IMG/VR virus record: IMGVR_UViG_3300015371_000002
Span: 1 to 64,000 of that record
Origin: a virus
DNA: 64,000 bases
Strand: one strand, 5' to 3'
Under the pieces are notes generated by a model that saw nothing but the letters and a program-made list of their open reading frames with translations, had not been told where the DNA came from and made no database searches. The translations under genes and the position numbers were made by a program. Shown one piece after another: positions 6,900 to 16,300 of this stretch. Positions within the stretch are counted from its first letter, which is position 1; each line of letters starts with the position of its first letter.

Positions 6900-7931
6900 T
6901 TACGGCATAAACACCGGCTGCCCCGGCAGGTCTCCGGTGCGGTTGGTGTCGTAGAGACTAATCGCGGTGATATAGTCTCGCATGCAACGATACAGCCGTT
7001 GAAGCTCGTCCGTGGTCATCTCCCGCATCACACTGTTGCGGTCGGGATAGGCGAAGGTGGACAGACCCAGCGGCAGGCCTTGTCCGGCGCCGATGCCAAG
7101 CGCCAGATTGGTAATCTGCTCGATGGTCACGTCGTCTAACGACCAGATCGTCGATAGGCTTGGATTGCTCTCGCACAGTATCATCATCCCCGCGTTGATT
7201 GCCGCTTGTGATTCTGGCTTGAGATACCGCGTGCCCTGGCTTGTGGGAGTGGTGATGAGTTGAGGGTTAGGCGGCCCAATGGTGGACAGCACTGCCATAA
7301 AACTCGGCGCCGCACCTGCCAATGTGGGATTGAGTTGCAACGCGTGCACGGCGGTATTGAACCAGCCGATAAAGCTGGTGATCTGCGCGCCTTGTGTCAT
7401 GCGCCAGGGCGACATGGCATCATAGCGTGGCCCGACAGCGTTATACGCCGAAGCCATCATCGGCGGCTGAAATCGTGTCTCGGTGATCGCCGCAAGCATA
7501 TGCTGAGCAGCGGCGGTGATTGCGGTGGCCGGGGTGGCAAGATAGCTCTCGAGCGTGGTCGCTCCGACAATCTGGGTGATGCGGTCCCAGCGCAAGCCAG
7601 TGCAGCCCGCATAGCAAAGCTCTGGTGTAGTCTCGAAGCTGTCGAAGCCATTGACATATTGCACATGGGTTGCGGCGGCAGCTGTGCCGTGCGTCTCCGA
7701 GATCAGGCAGATGGCGGCCACCAGTAGCTCGATCGGCACGGTTTCGGCAATCGCTACAGCGCGCAGGTCATCACCGAATGCGACAAATGCCTCATCGATC
7801 AACGTCTGCGTATTGAGGCGCGGGCCACTGCCGTCTTCGGTGATGCCGGAAGCGATATACGCCCAGGCAATTCCGTCGGCATAGCGATGGCCAGACGTCA
7901 GAGTGCCTTGGGCATCGGTCCAGGCGCTCAT
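6900..7931 (-). CDS. putative lysozyme/transglycosylase-like tail or lysis protein, 343 aa
   Basis: ATG 7931 overlaps the stop of the collar fibre gene as ATGA and is preferred to the longer frame. The central region resembles lysozyme-like folds of alphaproteobacterial phages: IELLVAAICLISETHG, where the Glu would be the catalytic residue, then a TPELCYAGCTGL segment where GLMQ is usual, and a later FQPPMMASAYNAVG matching the AAYNAG motif. It would cut peptidoglycan either as part of the tail tip or as the endolysin. No signal peptide is seen. The family call is by motif only. Confidence 0.5.
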   Translation of the reverse strand: MSAWTDAQGTLTSGHRYADGIAWAYIASGITEDGSGPRLNTQTLIDEAFVAFGDDLRAVAIAETVPIELLVAAICLISETHGTAAAATHVQYVNGFDSFETTPELCYAGCTGLRWDRITQIVGATTLESYLATPATAITAAAQHMLAAITETRFQPPMMASAYNAVGPRYDAMSPWRMTQGAQITSFIGWFNTAVHALQLNPTLAGAAPSFMAVLSTIGPPNPQLITTPTSQGTRYLKPESQAAINAGMMILCESNPSLSTIWSLDDVTIEQITNLALGIGAGQGLPLGLSTFAYPDRNSVMREMTTDELQRLYRCMRDYITAISLYDTNRTGDLPGQPVFMP

Positions 7932-8917
7932 CTGCCTTGGAACCCGGTATACATAATCTTGTCGCACACCAATGCTGGAGGGATATTCTCTTGACTTCCG
8001 GCGCCGGTGGAATTGATGGTCGGAGGAATCCCTGATCCTGGGGATGATTCTATGCCTGATAGGCTTGCGCTGACTGTAATGTTTGAGAACTCAGAGGTGG
8101 TTGCATTAAGCGCTGCGGGGATAAAATCCAAGGTCAAGGCAAGGCCTCCACCCACCGGCCCCACTCCTGGAGCTTGGAACATGCCATAGGCGGGAGTTCC
8201 GTGAAAGTGTTTCGGGTCAAGCACGGGATGTCCATGGCCCGGATCTGACCAATTAAGGGTATGGGTATGTATTGGCAGGCGATAATCGCCAATAGCCGCT
8301 CCGAGCACGTTTATGTTGACAATCGGCATCCTGCCCACGCCTGGGGCGCCGCCCATAAAAGCCCGCCCGACGGTGAACGATTCGCACACATTCGGCACCT
8401 TGAATGTTGCCGCATCGTTGGCGCCGTAGGTCACGCCTATCAAGGAAAACAGCGTGGGATATACCGTGCGAGATAGTGACGTGCCGTTCATATAGACCCA
8501 TCCCGCTGGCACAAAGTTTGGCACCCACCATTCGCAACTGGCGCCGATAGGCACACCAGCGCATTGCGGGTCTAACCACCCGGCCGCGTGCAGGATGCCA
8601 TCCCTGACATAGGTCATCGCCTCGCCGGGAATCTCGTTGTAGCAATCAACTGGGCCCTGAAAATTAAGCCGGGTGGCGGCGACAGGGTCCACAGTGCTAC
8701 CAATCACCCTATCGCGGCTAATCGACGGGGGCGGTCCGAGATGGAAAGTGCCAATCCCCCACTCAGCCTTTGTCCCGTCATCAAGGAAGTAAAATACCGG
8801 CGAACCGTCGCCATACACTTGCGCCCAGGTCAGTCGATCTGCCTGCCCCGAACCCAATAACACATTGGCGTTCGTTCCAGGCGCATTGCAGCGTTGGAGG
8901 ATATAGTTACGGATCAC
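7928..8917 (-). CDS. tail-collar-domain fibre protein, 329 aa
   Basis: The start is GTG 8917 with GGGAG upstream. Around residues 135-185 the sequence PAGWVYMNGTSLSR, YPTLFSLIG, YGANDAATFKVPNV is a classic phage tail collar domain (PF07484 type), followed by a His-rich loop (HTHTLNW, GHGHPVLDPKHFHG) as in collar fibres that bind metal. The C-terminus ends in PPALVCDKIMYTG, usual for such fibres. It probably forms a trimeric fibre near the tail tip. It is flanked by the lysozyme-like gene and a tail-tip structural gene. Confidence 0.85.
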   Translation of the reverse strand: MIRNYILQRCNAPGTNANVLLGSGQADRLTWAQVYGDGSPVFYFLDDGTKAEWGIGTFHLGPPPSISRDRVIGSTVDPVAATRLNFQGPVDCYNEIPGEAMTYVRDGILHAAGWLDPQCAGVPIGASCEWWVPNFVPAGWVYMNGTSLSRTVYPTLFSLIGVTYGANDAATFKVPNVCESFTVGRAFMGGAPGVGRMPIVNINVLGAAIGDYRLPIHTHTLNWSDPGHGHPVLDPKHFHGTPAYGMFQAPGVGPVGGGLALTLDFIPAALNATTSEFSNITVSASLSGIESSPGSGIPPTINSTGAGSQENIPPALVCDKIMYTGFQGR

Positions 8918-8962
8918 GTGCGCTGGTGCTCCCGAATGGACTCAAGGGGGAATGCCGCGGTG

Positions 8963-9763
8963 CTACACCCGCTCAGTTATCCGCGCGCGCCACGACCGGC
9001 GATCCGCGGCAGCATGAGGGAACCCGACATCAGAGGTGGCGAAGACGCGGCCATAGATCGCTTCCTGCGTCATCGTCTCAGATGTGACATCGGGCACGCA
9101 GAGAATATTGTTGCCGCGTCGGGCGGTGGATTGCAGCTCGGCAAGCTGGCCCATGACCTCACTTTGGCGAATGCCCATGAAGGCCAACTCGCCACGTCGT
9201 CGATCATAGCGAAACTTGGGATATTCCTGTCCGCCGCGCGATATGGTCTCGTCTATCCCCGCGTCGCCACCGAAGGTGGTCTCGTAAGCCAGGCCGGTGA
9301 GCGGCAGCCACGCTGGCCCAGCATAGACCAGCGGTATGTTAAGAAACCCATCCGTGTTGCCTGGATCATTGATGTCTATGCTGCACCAATCGGCTTTACG
9401 GTCGGTGTCTCCGATGAAGACCGCCTGGCCGAACCCCGGCTCTATTCCGTCGAACGACGCGTTCCATACGAACAGGCTAGGGTTGTTGTATAGCGTTACG
9501 GTGACGGTGGCGGATGAAGTTAGGTTGGTGCGACATAATGCCCACGCCCGCCAGAGCGACTGGGTGGTTGGGGGCACGATGTATAATGTGGCATGGGTCT
9601 GACCAGCGTCGGTCTGCCATGCGGTTGATGGGTCGCCGACTTCAATCTGAAGATTGGTGACAGGCAGCGCCTGGCCGCCCGCCTGCGCGACCAGCACCGA
9701 GGTCAAAACGTAGTTGTTCCAGGCGAGCGCTGTGTTGCCGCCGATGCCCGCGGTCGCTGGCAT
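8963..9763 (-). CDS. tail-tip/baseplate structural protein, 266 aa
   Basis: The start ATG shares one base with the stop of the hub gene (TGATG). The N-terminal half has a beta-sandwich pattern typical of viral structural proteins (LPVTNLQIEVGDPSTAW, ATVTVTLYNNPSLFVW). The C-terminal half has a conserved-looking stretch with YETTFGGD, KFRYDRRRGELAF and DRRSWRARI, as in distal tail proteins of siphoviruses. Position after the hub gene supports a tail-tip role. Exact homology cannot be assigned by eye. Confidence 0.6.
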   Translation of the reverse strand: MPATAGIGGNTALAWNNYVLTSVLVAQAGGQALPVTNLQIEVGDPSTAWQTDAGQTHATLYIVPPTTQSLWRAWALCRTNLTSSATVTVTLYNNPSLFVWNASFDGIEPGFGQAVFIGDTDRKADWCSIDINDPGNTDGFLNIPLVYAGPAWLPLTGLAYETTFGGDAGIDETISRGGQEYPKFRYDRRRGELAFMGIRQSEVMGQLAELQSTARRGNNILCVPDVTSETMTQEAIYGRVFATSDVGFPHAAADRRSWRARITERV

Positions 9764-12700
9764 CAGACCAGCACCGTATACGTCACGGTCGCGTCCGTTG
9801 CGCGCAGCGAGTAGCCGACGACCTGAGTATTCTGCCCATTGGTCAGGTCCTCAACCGGGTATTTAATATGCAGCACATCACCGAACTCCCAGCCGAACTC
9901 CCGCCGTGGCAGAGTGATATTGTAGGTTCGCCGCTTCTGCCCCCACAGGGCTCCGTGCTCGAACGCGACCTCTGTCGCACCCACCTCGGTCAGCAATGGA
10001 CCATTCATTGGCTGAAAGTCGTTGGGGCGACGATAGGCGTTTAGGATAGTCGGGTCATACCATGTGGCGTAGCGGTCGGCAGATTGCACGTATTGCACGC
10101 GCGCGTCCGAGCCTGCCAACAAGGTGTTAATTGCGGTCATCACCGTATAATTGTGCAGATAGGAAACGCGAAACCGATAAGACGGCGGATCGAGCGTTGC
10201 CGGTAATGGGCGGCGCGTCAGACTGATGATATCAGTTTCATCATAGCTTGCGACGGGCGTCTCATCGCCGTTTAAGGCACGCAGCAAAGTCAATCTTAGG
10301 CGGCCGTCACGCGTCGGCACAAGATTGGCGCCCAATGAACTTAGGATGGCATCGATAGCCTGGATGCAGCTCCACGACTCATCGGTCCCGAAATACATTC
10401 CAGCGACATAGTTTGGGTGGGCTGTGACAGCTGTCGTGAAGCTATCGCCGTCGATCATCGATTCAGACAGTGTCATTTCCTCGAGGAGGAGATAGCGGCA
10501 GATGTCGAGTGCATTGGATACTTGGCCCGCAGTATGGAAATAGCCGATTGCATCAACGGTGATTTGCCCAACGGGAAGACTACCAAGTTGGAACAGGCCG
10601 CGTGAATTGTCGGTTCGATATTGTCCGATCGGCGCTGCGCCCCCCCATAAGTTCGTGGTATCCCCTGCATAGGAGATCCCGCCCGGACCGGAGCCGGCGG
10701 CTTCATACAAGGTGGTAATTACACCTGGTTCATCGGAATATTGGTAGATATACCCATTAGGATTCGGATCGATCAATGTTGGTGTTATGTTCTGCACCGG
10801 CGCGCTTTGCGTGCCCCCGCGCAACATAGGCTTCGGCTTGCCCTTAAGATCCGGCGTTCCGTCGGCCTGCCCCGTGCCACCGTATAGGTTGGTTGTCAGG
10901 GGTTTTTCCAACCAATATGAGGCATCGCGTAACGGCACTGATAGACCTTGATCTGTCAGCGCCCATGGCGTGGCAAGTCCGGAAAACAGCACTGCGAGCG
11001 AGGCATATGTTGGGTCGGTGAAATACTGCCGAGTGGCGTCCCAGCGCTTGCTTCCGCTCAGCAGCCTAACCGACCGCCCGTCGGAATTCTGCAAGCCGTT
11101 AAGATGGTCAAACCGCTGGTTGGGATTAGCAAGCACGACATTACCCCAAGCGGCGGATGCTGACGTGCGCGACGGCTCGAGCGTGAGCGCGGCATCGATC
11201 TGGTAGGCGTCAGATAACAACGGCGGATAAGCCACCACACCTCCCTGATCGCTCGGCGATGAGCGATAACCTAGATCAGAGGCGACGATGAACTCGGTAT
11301 TTTCTAACAAGGTCGGCGGCAAGCGAGACAACGTGCCGTGCGCGCGTGTGCCGTGGGCGTAGGTTGCCACGACCGGCACGGATCCTGGCGTGAATGTCTC
11401 CAGCTCGAAGGCGACGAAGTCAGGCTCCATACCAGCGGCGATACCCGGACGTAGTCTTACCTTCCTACGAACGTGCGGTTTGGCAATAAGCGTCCCATTG
11501 CCGATGATCTTGCAGCGGGAGCTGCCTTTGAAGGTCAGGTTGCTGACGCGCAGCGTCCCAGAACCAGCAAGGATCGCCATCTTCGGCGGAGCGGCAGTGC
11601 GTATCGGCGTCGCGATAATGGTGCCGACGCCCCTTCCAGCATAGCGGCCGTGATTAAACGGCTCCAGCACGAAAGGATCAGTAAGCAGCGCGCCACTGCC
11701 TTGTGCCGCGCCACGCACGGAATAGCGGACGCCGGGTCTGGCAATGATGTTGGCGTCGCCATCGATCTTGAGTGACGACCGCCGTAGCACGCGCGAGGGG
11801 ACGGCGGCCAATGCGCCAACCCCGCCGAAGTCGACGTGGGGTGCTGTGGTGAGTGCATTAGCGGTCAACCCGCCGCTCCCACGGATGATCGCCGTGGCTG
11901 GTTTCACCGCCCTTGCCGAGGCGTGGAAAAAACTGTCGCCTCTGATGACGGTGTTGGCGTCGACCGGTGTCGAGGCCTGGAAAACCACCGCGGTAGCCCG
12001 TAGCCTGCCAGCGCCAGGGATTTGCACCAGCACGCCTATAGCTACTCCGCTACCGAAGCTATCGTCGAACACCGGATCCCACGCATCGCCGCTCTCTGGC
12101 GGGGCGGGGATCACCGACGGGGTGAGCCAACGCTCTGATAAGCGGGTTTTCAGCACCGCATAGGGACGCCGCGCGTGGGCCGCGACCTCGTTGGCTGCCA
12201 GCGCCCGCGTCCAATAGAACACGTCCGCGGCGGGCCACGGCCACTCAATGCCAGACGTCACATCCGAGCCGAACACCGAGCGCAAGGTGAAACCGGCAAA
12301 CGCCTGGGTTGTCGTGCCGATCCAAGTCGTGCCGCCATCGATGTAGAGCGTAGCGGTGGAACCGGTGACGGTGACCGTAACGCGATGCCAGCCGGTCAGC
12401 GACGAGGCGACCAGCGGTTGGCCGGCTGAGAGAAACGCATTCTCGGCTGGCACGCGGGTGCGAAAGGTGCCCGCGGCAACCGACACGTATAGCGGCATGC
12501 GCCCGGTGTCGTCGCCTGCCAACCCGGCACCGATTGAGTTGAAGCTACCTGCCTGTGGCCCTATGCCGGAAAACCGCACCATGGCCGACAGGGTGAACGC
12601 GCTTGTGACGGTATCCTTGGGGGCCAGCGTAAGACACGGTGTGTTCGCCGGCCCTGTGGTGCCGCTGAGCGAACTGCGGGCCTGCGCGCCATTCGGACCA

Positions 12701-12891
12701 CGGGAGATGGTAATGGTGCCGCGGCGGGCGTTCCTACGGGCCGGAAGCGCGGTGTCCGTCAGTCGGCTGTCTTCGAACAGCAGCACTGTGCGCAGGAAGT
12801 TGCCGAGCGGGTGGCTGAGGTCAACGGAAATCGGACCGTGCGGTTTGCCGGGGCTCTGCCTTGCGGCCCGTTCAAACGGCGGCTGCGCCAT
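9763..12891 (-). CDS. large tail hub/tip protein with LamG-like domain and Gly repeats, 1042 aa
   Basis: Three parts are visible. Residues about 90-250 look like a concanavalin/LamG lectin domain (TSAFTLSAMVRFSGIG, GWHRVTVTVTGSTATLYIDGG). Residues about 285-480 contain degenerate copies of the 20-residue repeat found in the adhesins (VLVQIPGAGRLRATAVV, AILAGSGTLRVSNL). From about 490 to the end lies a tail hub-like region (SYLHNYTVM, EFGWEFGDVLHIKYPVEDL) resembling the central tail-tip proteins of siphoviruses. It would form the tail tip and bind glycans. It overlaps the next gene by one base. Confidence 0.7.
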   Translation of the reverse strand: MAQPPFERAARQSPGKPHGPISVDLSHPLGNFLRTVLLFEDSRLTDTALPARRNARRGTITISRGPNGAQARSSLSGTTGPANTPCLTLAPKDTVTSAFTLSAMVRFSGIGPQAGSFNSIGAGLAGDDTGRMPLYVSVAAGTFRTRVPAENAFLSAGQPLVASSLTGWHRVTVTVTGSTATLYIDGGTTWIGTTTQAFAGFTLRSVFGSDVTSGIEWPWPAADVFYWTRALAANEVAAHARRPYAVLKTRLSERWLTPSVIPAPPESGDAWDPVFDDSFGSGVAIGVLVQIPGAGRLRATAVVFQASTPVDANTVIRGDSFFHASARAVKPATAIIRGSGGLTANALTTAPHVDFGGVGALAAVPSRVLRRSSLKIDGDANIIARPGVRYSVRGAAQGSGALLTDPFVLEPFNHGRYAGRGVGTIIATPIRTAAPPKMAILAGSGTLRVSNLTFKGSSRCKIIGNGTLIAKPHVRRKVRLRPGIAAGMEPDFVAFELETFTPGSVPVVATYAHGTRAHGTLSRLPPTLLENTEFIVASDLGYRSSPSDQGGVVAYPPLLSDAYQIDAALTLEPSRTSASAAWGNVVLANPNQRFDHLNGLQNSDGRSVRLLSGSKRWDATRQYFTDPTYASLAVLFSGLATPWALTDQGLSVPLRDASYWLEKPLTTNLYGGTGQADGTPDLKGKPKPMLRGGTQSAPVQNITPTLIDPNPNGYIYQYSDEPGVITTLYEAAGSGPGGISYAGDTTNLWGGAAPIGQYRTDNSRGLFQLGSLPVGQITVDAIGYFHTAGQVSNALDICRYLLLEEMTLSESMIDGDSFTTAVTAHPNYVAGMYFGTDESWSCIQAIDAILSSLGANLVPTRDGRLRLTLLRALNGDETPVASYDETDIISLTRRPLPATLDPPSYRFRVSYLHNYTVMTAINTLLAGSDARVQYVQSADRYATWYDPTILNAYRRPNDFQPMNGPLLTEVGATEVAFEHGALWGQKRRTYNITLPRREFGWEFGDVLHIKYPVEDLTNGQNTQVVGYSLRATDATVTYTVLV

Positions 12892-12893
12892 GG

Positions 12894-13334
12894 CTACACA
12901 GCGGTTTCGGTGTAGGAGGCGATACGCACGAGGCTAGCGGCTGGGATCGACACGCCGAGGCGATTGCGGGCCAACGCCTTGAAGTGGCCTGGCGGTAGAA
13001 CTAGCTGGGCGCCACCGGCGCGCGGAATGATCGATGTTCCGGTGCGCACCGCGATCGTCAGATCAGCGTCACGCGATGGAATGAACCCCGCAGCACCATC
13101 CTCGAACGACACCCCGCCATCGATCGAGCGCAACACCCAGATATCCAGCATAGCGTTGGCGCCAGGGGAGAACGCCGCCCCGGCAACAAACTCGACATCG
13201 CAGTAGAGCGATCCACCGGTATTAATGATGTCGTCGCCTGGCGCGCTGATCCCGGTGTTGGCTAAGCCTGCCAACACGCTGGCATTGAGCAGCACAACCG
13301 GCAGTTCATAGGCGCCCCAGCGAACGATCGTCAT
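12894..13334 (-). CDS. tail-tip beta-sandwich protein, 146 aa
   Basis: The whole protein is homologous to the first 150 residues of the gene immediately upstream (13331-18973). Shared features include DVEFVAGAAFSPGA versus DLEFIAGGTCSPGV, then WVLRSIDGGVSFEDG versus WILRSLDGGLTFEDG, and LPPGHFK versus LPPGTFK. The strand pattern suggests an all-beta structural or carbohydrate-binding domain. ATGA overlap with the upstream gene implies translational coupling. It may be the stand-alone form of the domain that anchors the giant protein to the tail. Confidence 0.7.
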   Translation of the reverse strand: MTIVRWGAYELPVVLLNASVLAGLANTGISAPGDDIINTGGSLYCDVEFVAGAAFSPGANAMLDIWVLRSIDGGVSFEDGAAGFIPSRDADLTIAVRTGTSIIPRAGGAQLVLPPGHFKALARNRLGVSIPAASLVRIASYTETAV

Positions 13335-16300
13335 GCCAGTGTTCCCGTCAGGATAACCACGGTCTCCGAAGCGACGGAGATCGAGGCGAGGCTGGCCTGG
13401 GTGCCAGTCACTGGGGTCGGCGAGACCGGCCCACCGGGTGATGACTTGCCGATTTCCCAGCGTGATATGGTGCCTGTCGGCACACCGCCCGCGCTCACCG
13501 AGAGGTTGACGGTGCGTGACGCCGACAGATCGTAGTTAAGCAGCATGATGGCGAACGTCGTCGCGGTCGGCTTTACCGCCAGGATCACCAAGTTGGCGAT
13601 AGAACTCGAGACAGTGTATTCCGCGCCAAACAGCGACTGGCCGGCCTTGCCTAGGAAATACCCAGCAGCCGTTACCGCTGTAAGGCTACTGCCCTGCTGA
13701 ACACTGCCAATACAGCCCTCGTCCACATATCTGACGATGTTTTGCCAGTTGCAGAACTCCATGCCGGTGCCGTTCTTGAACACGCCATATGTGTAGGCTG
13801 CGGCGTAGATCGCTCCGTGGTATTGCCCGGTCTCGGCGAGTGTATTGCTATGGTTATCGTTCTCTCCAAGATTATATTCGATGACGCCGAACGGCTTGTT
13901 GGCCAATGGTGTGCCAGATAGTGCTGAGCGCTGGACGCTGTTGTCCGTGGTGTTAACGCCGAATTGCCCGTAAAGCGTGTTCAACGGTGTGGTTAGATTA
14001 TTGTTTGGGCCGCCGCCGTGATAGGCCATCCAGATCACGCCATTGCACCGATTGGCCATATTGGACACGTTGGCGAACGTCGAATTGGCATAAACCGCCG
14101 GATCCCACTGCGGTGGTCCCCAGACACGATAGGCTGAATTGACGTTGTGCAGCGCGTCAGCAATAGCGGTAAAGTATGGCGTCATCGTCGCCTGTGACAC
14201 GCCATCGATATTCCACATATTTCCGGCGCTGAAGTCCATAATGTCGGAGTAGCCGTTGTTCGCCAGATAGCTGGCAAAATTCGCCGCCCGCGACGCCACA
14301 ACAGAAGGTGAGTCCGTCGGTGTCAGAGAGCCGGCGACGCCCATGATGACGCGCACGCCGGTCTGACAGAACGAGCGGTAGTTACCCAACAGCGCATTGA
14401 TGGTTCCCATATTGCCGTTGGCGTAGTCGGTGTCGAGGTTCCAGTCCGTGTTGAACCATAGGCACGCGGGTTTCAGCCACGTGTTGGCGGTGTTGCGGAA
14501 TGTTGCGTTGCTGAAGAACTGGCCGCCATAGATGCTGCAAGAAAAGCCCCACATCGTCTTGAGCAGGGTTTTCCCAGTAGGCGCCGAGAAGTTCACAGTG
14601 GTGTTGCTTGAGGTCGTCGCCTGAATGGTGAACGCTCTGACCATCGGTGACGCGGACGCGCCTGACTGGGTCGCGGTGATGTTGATCGGGTAATTGCCGG
14701 CGGCCAGCGTGGTGGCCAATTGCAGTGAAGAACCGACAAAGCGGAAGTGCGTCGTATCGTTGACCGAGAGCGTGCCTGAGAAGGTGCCGCCGGTTGCTTG
14801 GACAGCGACATTGCCAATCGGTGTGCCAGCACCGGATCCCGCCACCACGGTGGTGCCAGAGAGCGTAATGCCGGTCAGCGTCATCGCTCCGGCGGGGACA
14901 ATGTTGAACGTGTTTGACGTCGCTTGGATGGCAGTATTTGCTGCAAGCCGAACGCTGACCGATGACGTTCCACCACTGCCGCCGCCACCTTGGCTCGGTA
15001 GAGCGACGCCGACGCGAAGGTTCTGGCTATCGTCCCTTTGCCAGACGGACACTGTGTAAATCGTGCACGGATTTTCGTCGTTCGTGCCAATCATCAACTT
15101 GAAGCGAAGAGCGTCCATCGGGGACCATGGATCGACATCTCGCGTTTCGGCCCATCCGCGGCTAACGTCGTATAGGTTCCAGGTGTAGGTATTCCCGAGC
15201 TGCACACCATCGATGTAATTCTTGATGTAGCCTTGCGTGCTTCCTGTTGCAGGCACCCAGAGCCACGAATATTTATGCCGCTGCCTCAGGTCGGAGGGCG
15301 GGGTCATGCCGCCGGGCTGGCCATTATCCAGCGATGTCCACATATGGCCGGGTTGGTCCCACAGGATGATGCCGGCGTTGATCGTGCCGCCTTGGCTGGG
15401 AATTTGGTCCAAGAATTCCGCCGCATCATATTCGATGCCGATTCCCTCCGGCAGAAAACCGGGGGTGTCGTTAAACGCGTCTTCGATATTATTGGCCCAC
15501 CATGCGGGCCAGCCGCTCCCCGTCTGCGACGAGGAGTTGTTCTGGAACGCCATATCGATTTCAAAATAGCCGCCGCCGCCGAATGCGCTGCCATGGAAAT
15601 TCGTTCCATTCGGGCTGCAAGTGCGCACATGGTCGTTCGCGCCATAGCCAGCCCCCTGGGGACCAGGGTCAGTCATGGATCCGTTGGCGTTTTGAAATAC
15701 GCTGTAGCCGGGCTGCACGAACCAATTGCTGTTCAGCGTTGGCAGCGGCCCGAGGGTGCGCATGTTGTAGCCTTGCGCAGCCGCGAGTGGAGGCGCTCCT
15801 GCGGAAGTTGTCGTCATCGCCGGATGGGTAAAACTGAACGCCGTCGTCGAGACCGACGCCCCGGCCGGCAGCGCTACCCATGCACCAGCGCCATCGCGGT
15901 ATTGCAGTGCTGGAGGTGTGGCCTGTCCCTGCAGCGTGCCACTCACGCCAAATGTTTGGCCCTCGATGACCTGCGGGATGTTGGCGATCGTAATGGCGGG
16001 ATTGACTGGGCGCGGGTCGTGCACGTCGATCCAGCCGGAGCCGTTCCATTGCCACCAACCAGGATTATCGCCGAGCGTGTTAGGGGTGGATTCCTGGCGA
16101 TACAGGAAGTGTGAGGCGTAGTAGATAGCGACGACGTTACTGGACGAACCGTCTGGCGAGCCGTTGCGGTTCAATGTGCGGCTCGAAGTTATAGCCCATT
16201 GGTCAAGAACGATGCCGCCTACCTGGCCTGGCGTCAGTGATGCATAGATGATCGTTCCTGCGGTGGTGACATAGGTGCCGCTGGTCGTCTCGGTCGGTGC

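Noticed and set aside
15233-16114. 293-codon plus-strand frame inside the giant tail gene
   Set aside because: It is a shadow of the G+C-rich minus-strand gene, with Arg/Pro/Ala-rich composition and no domain pattern.
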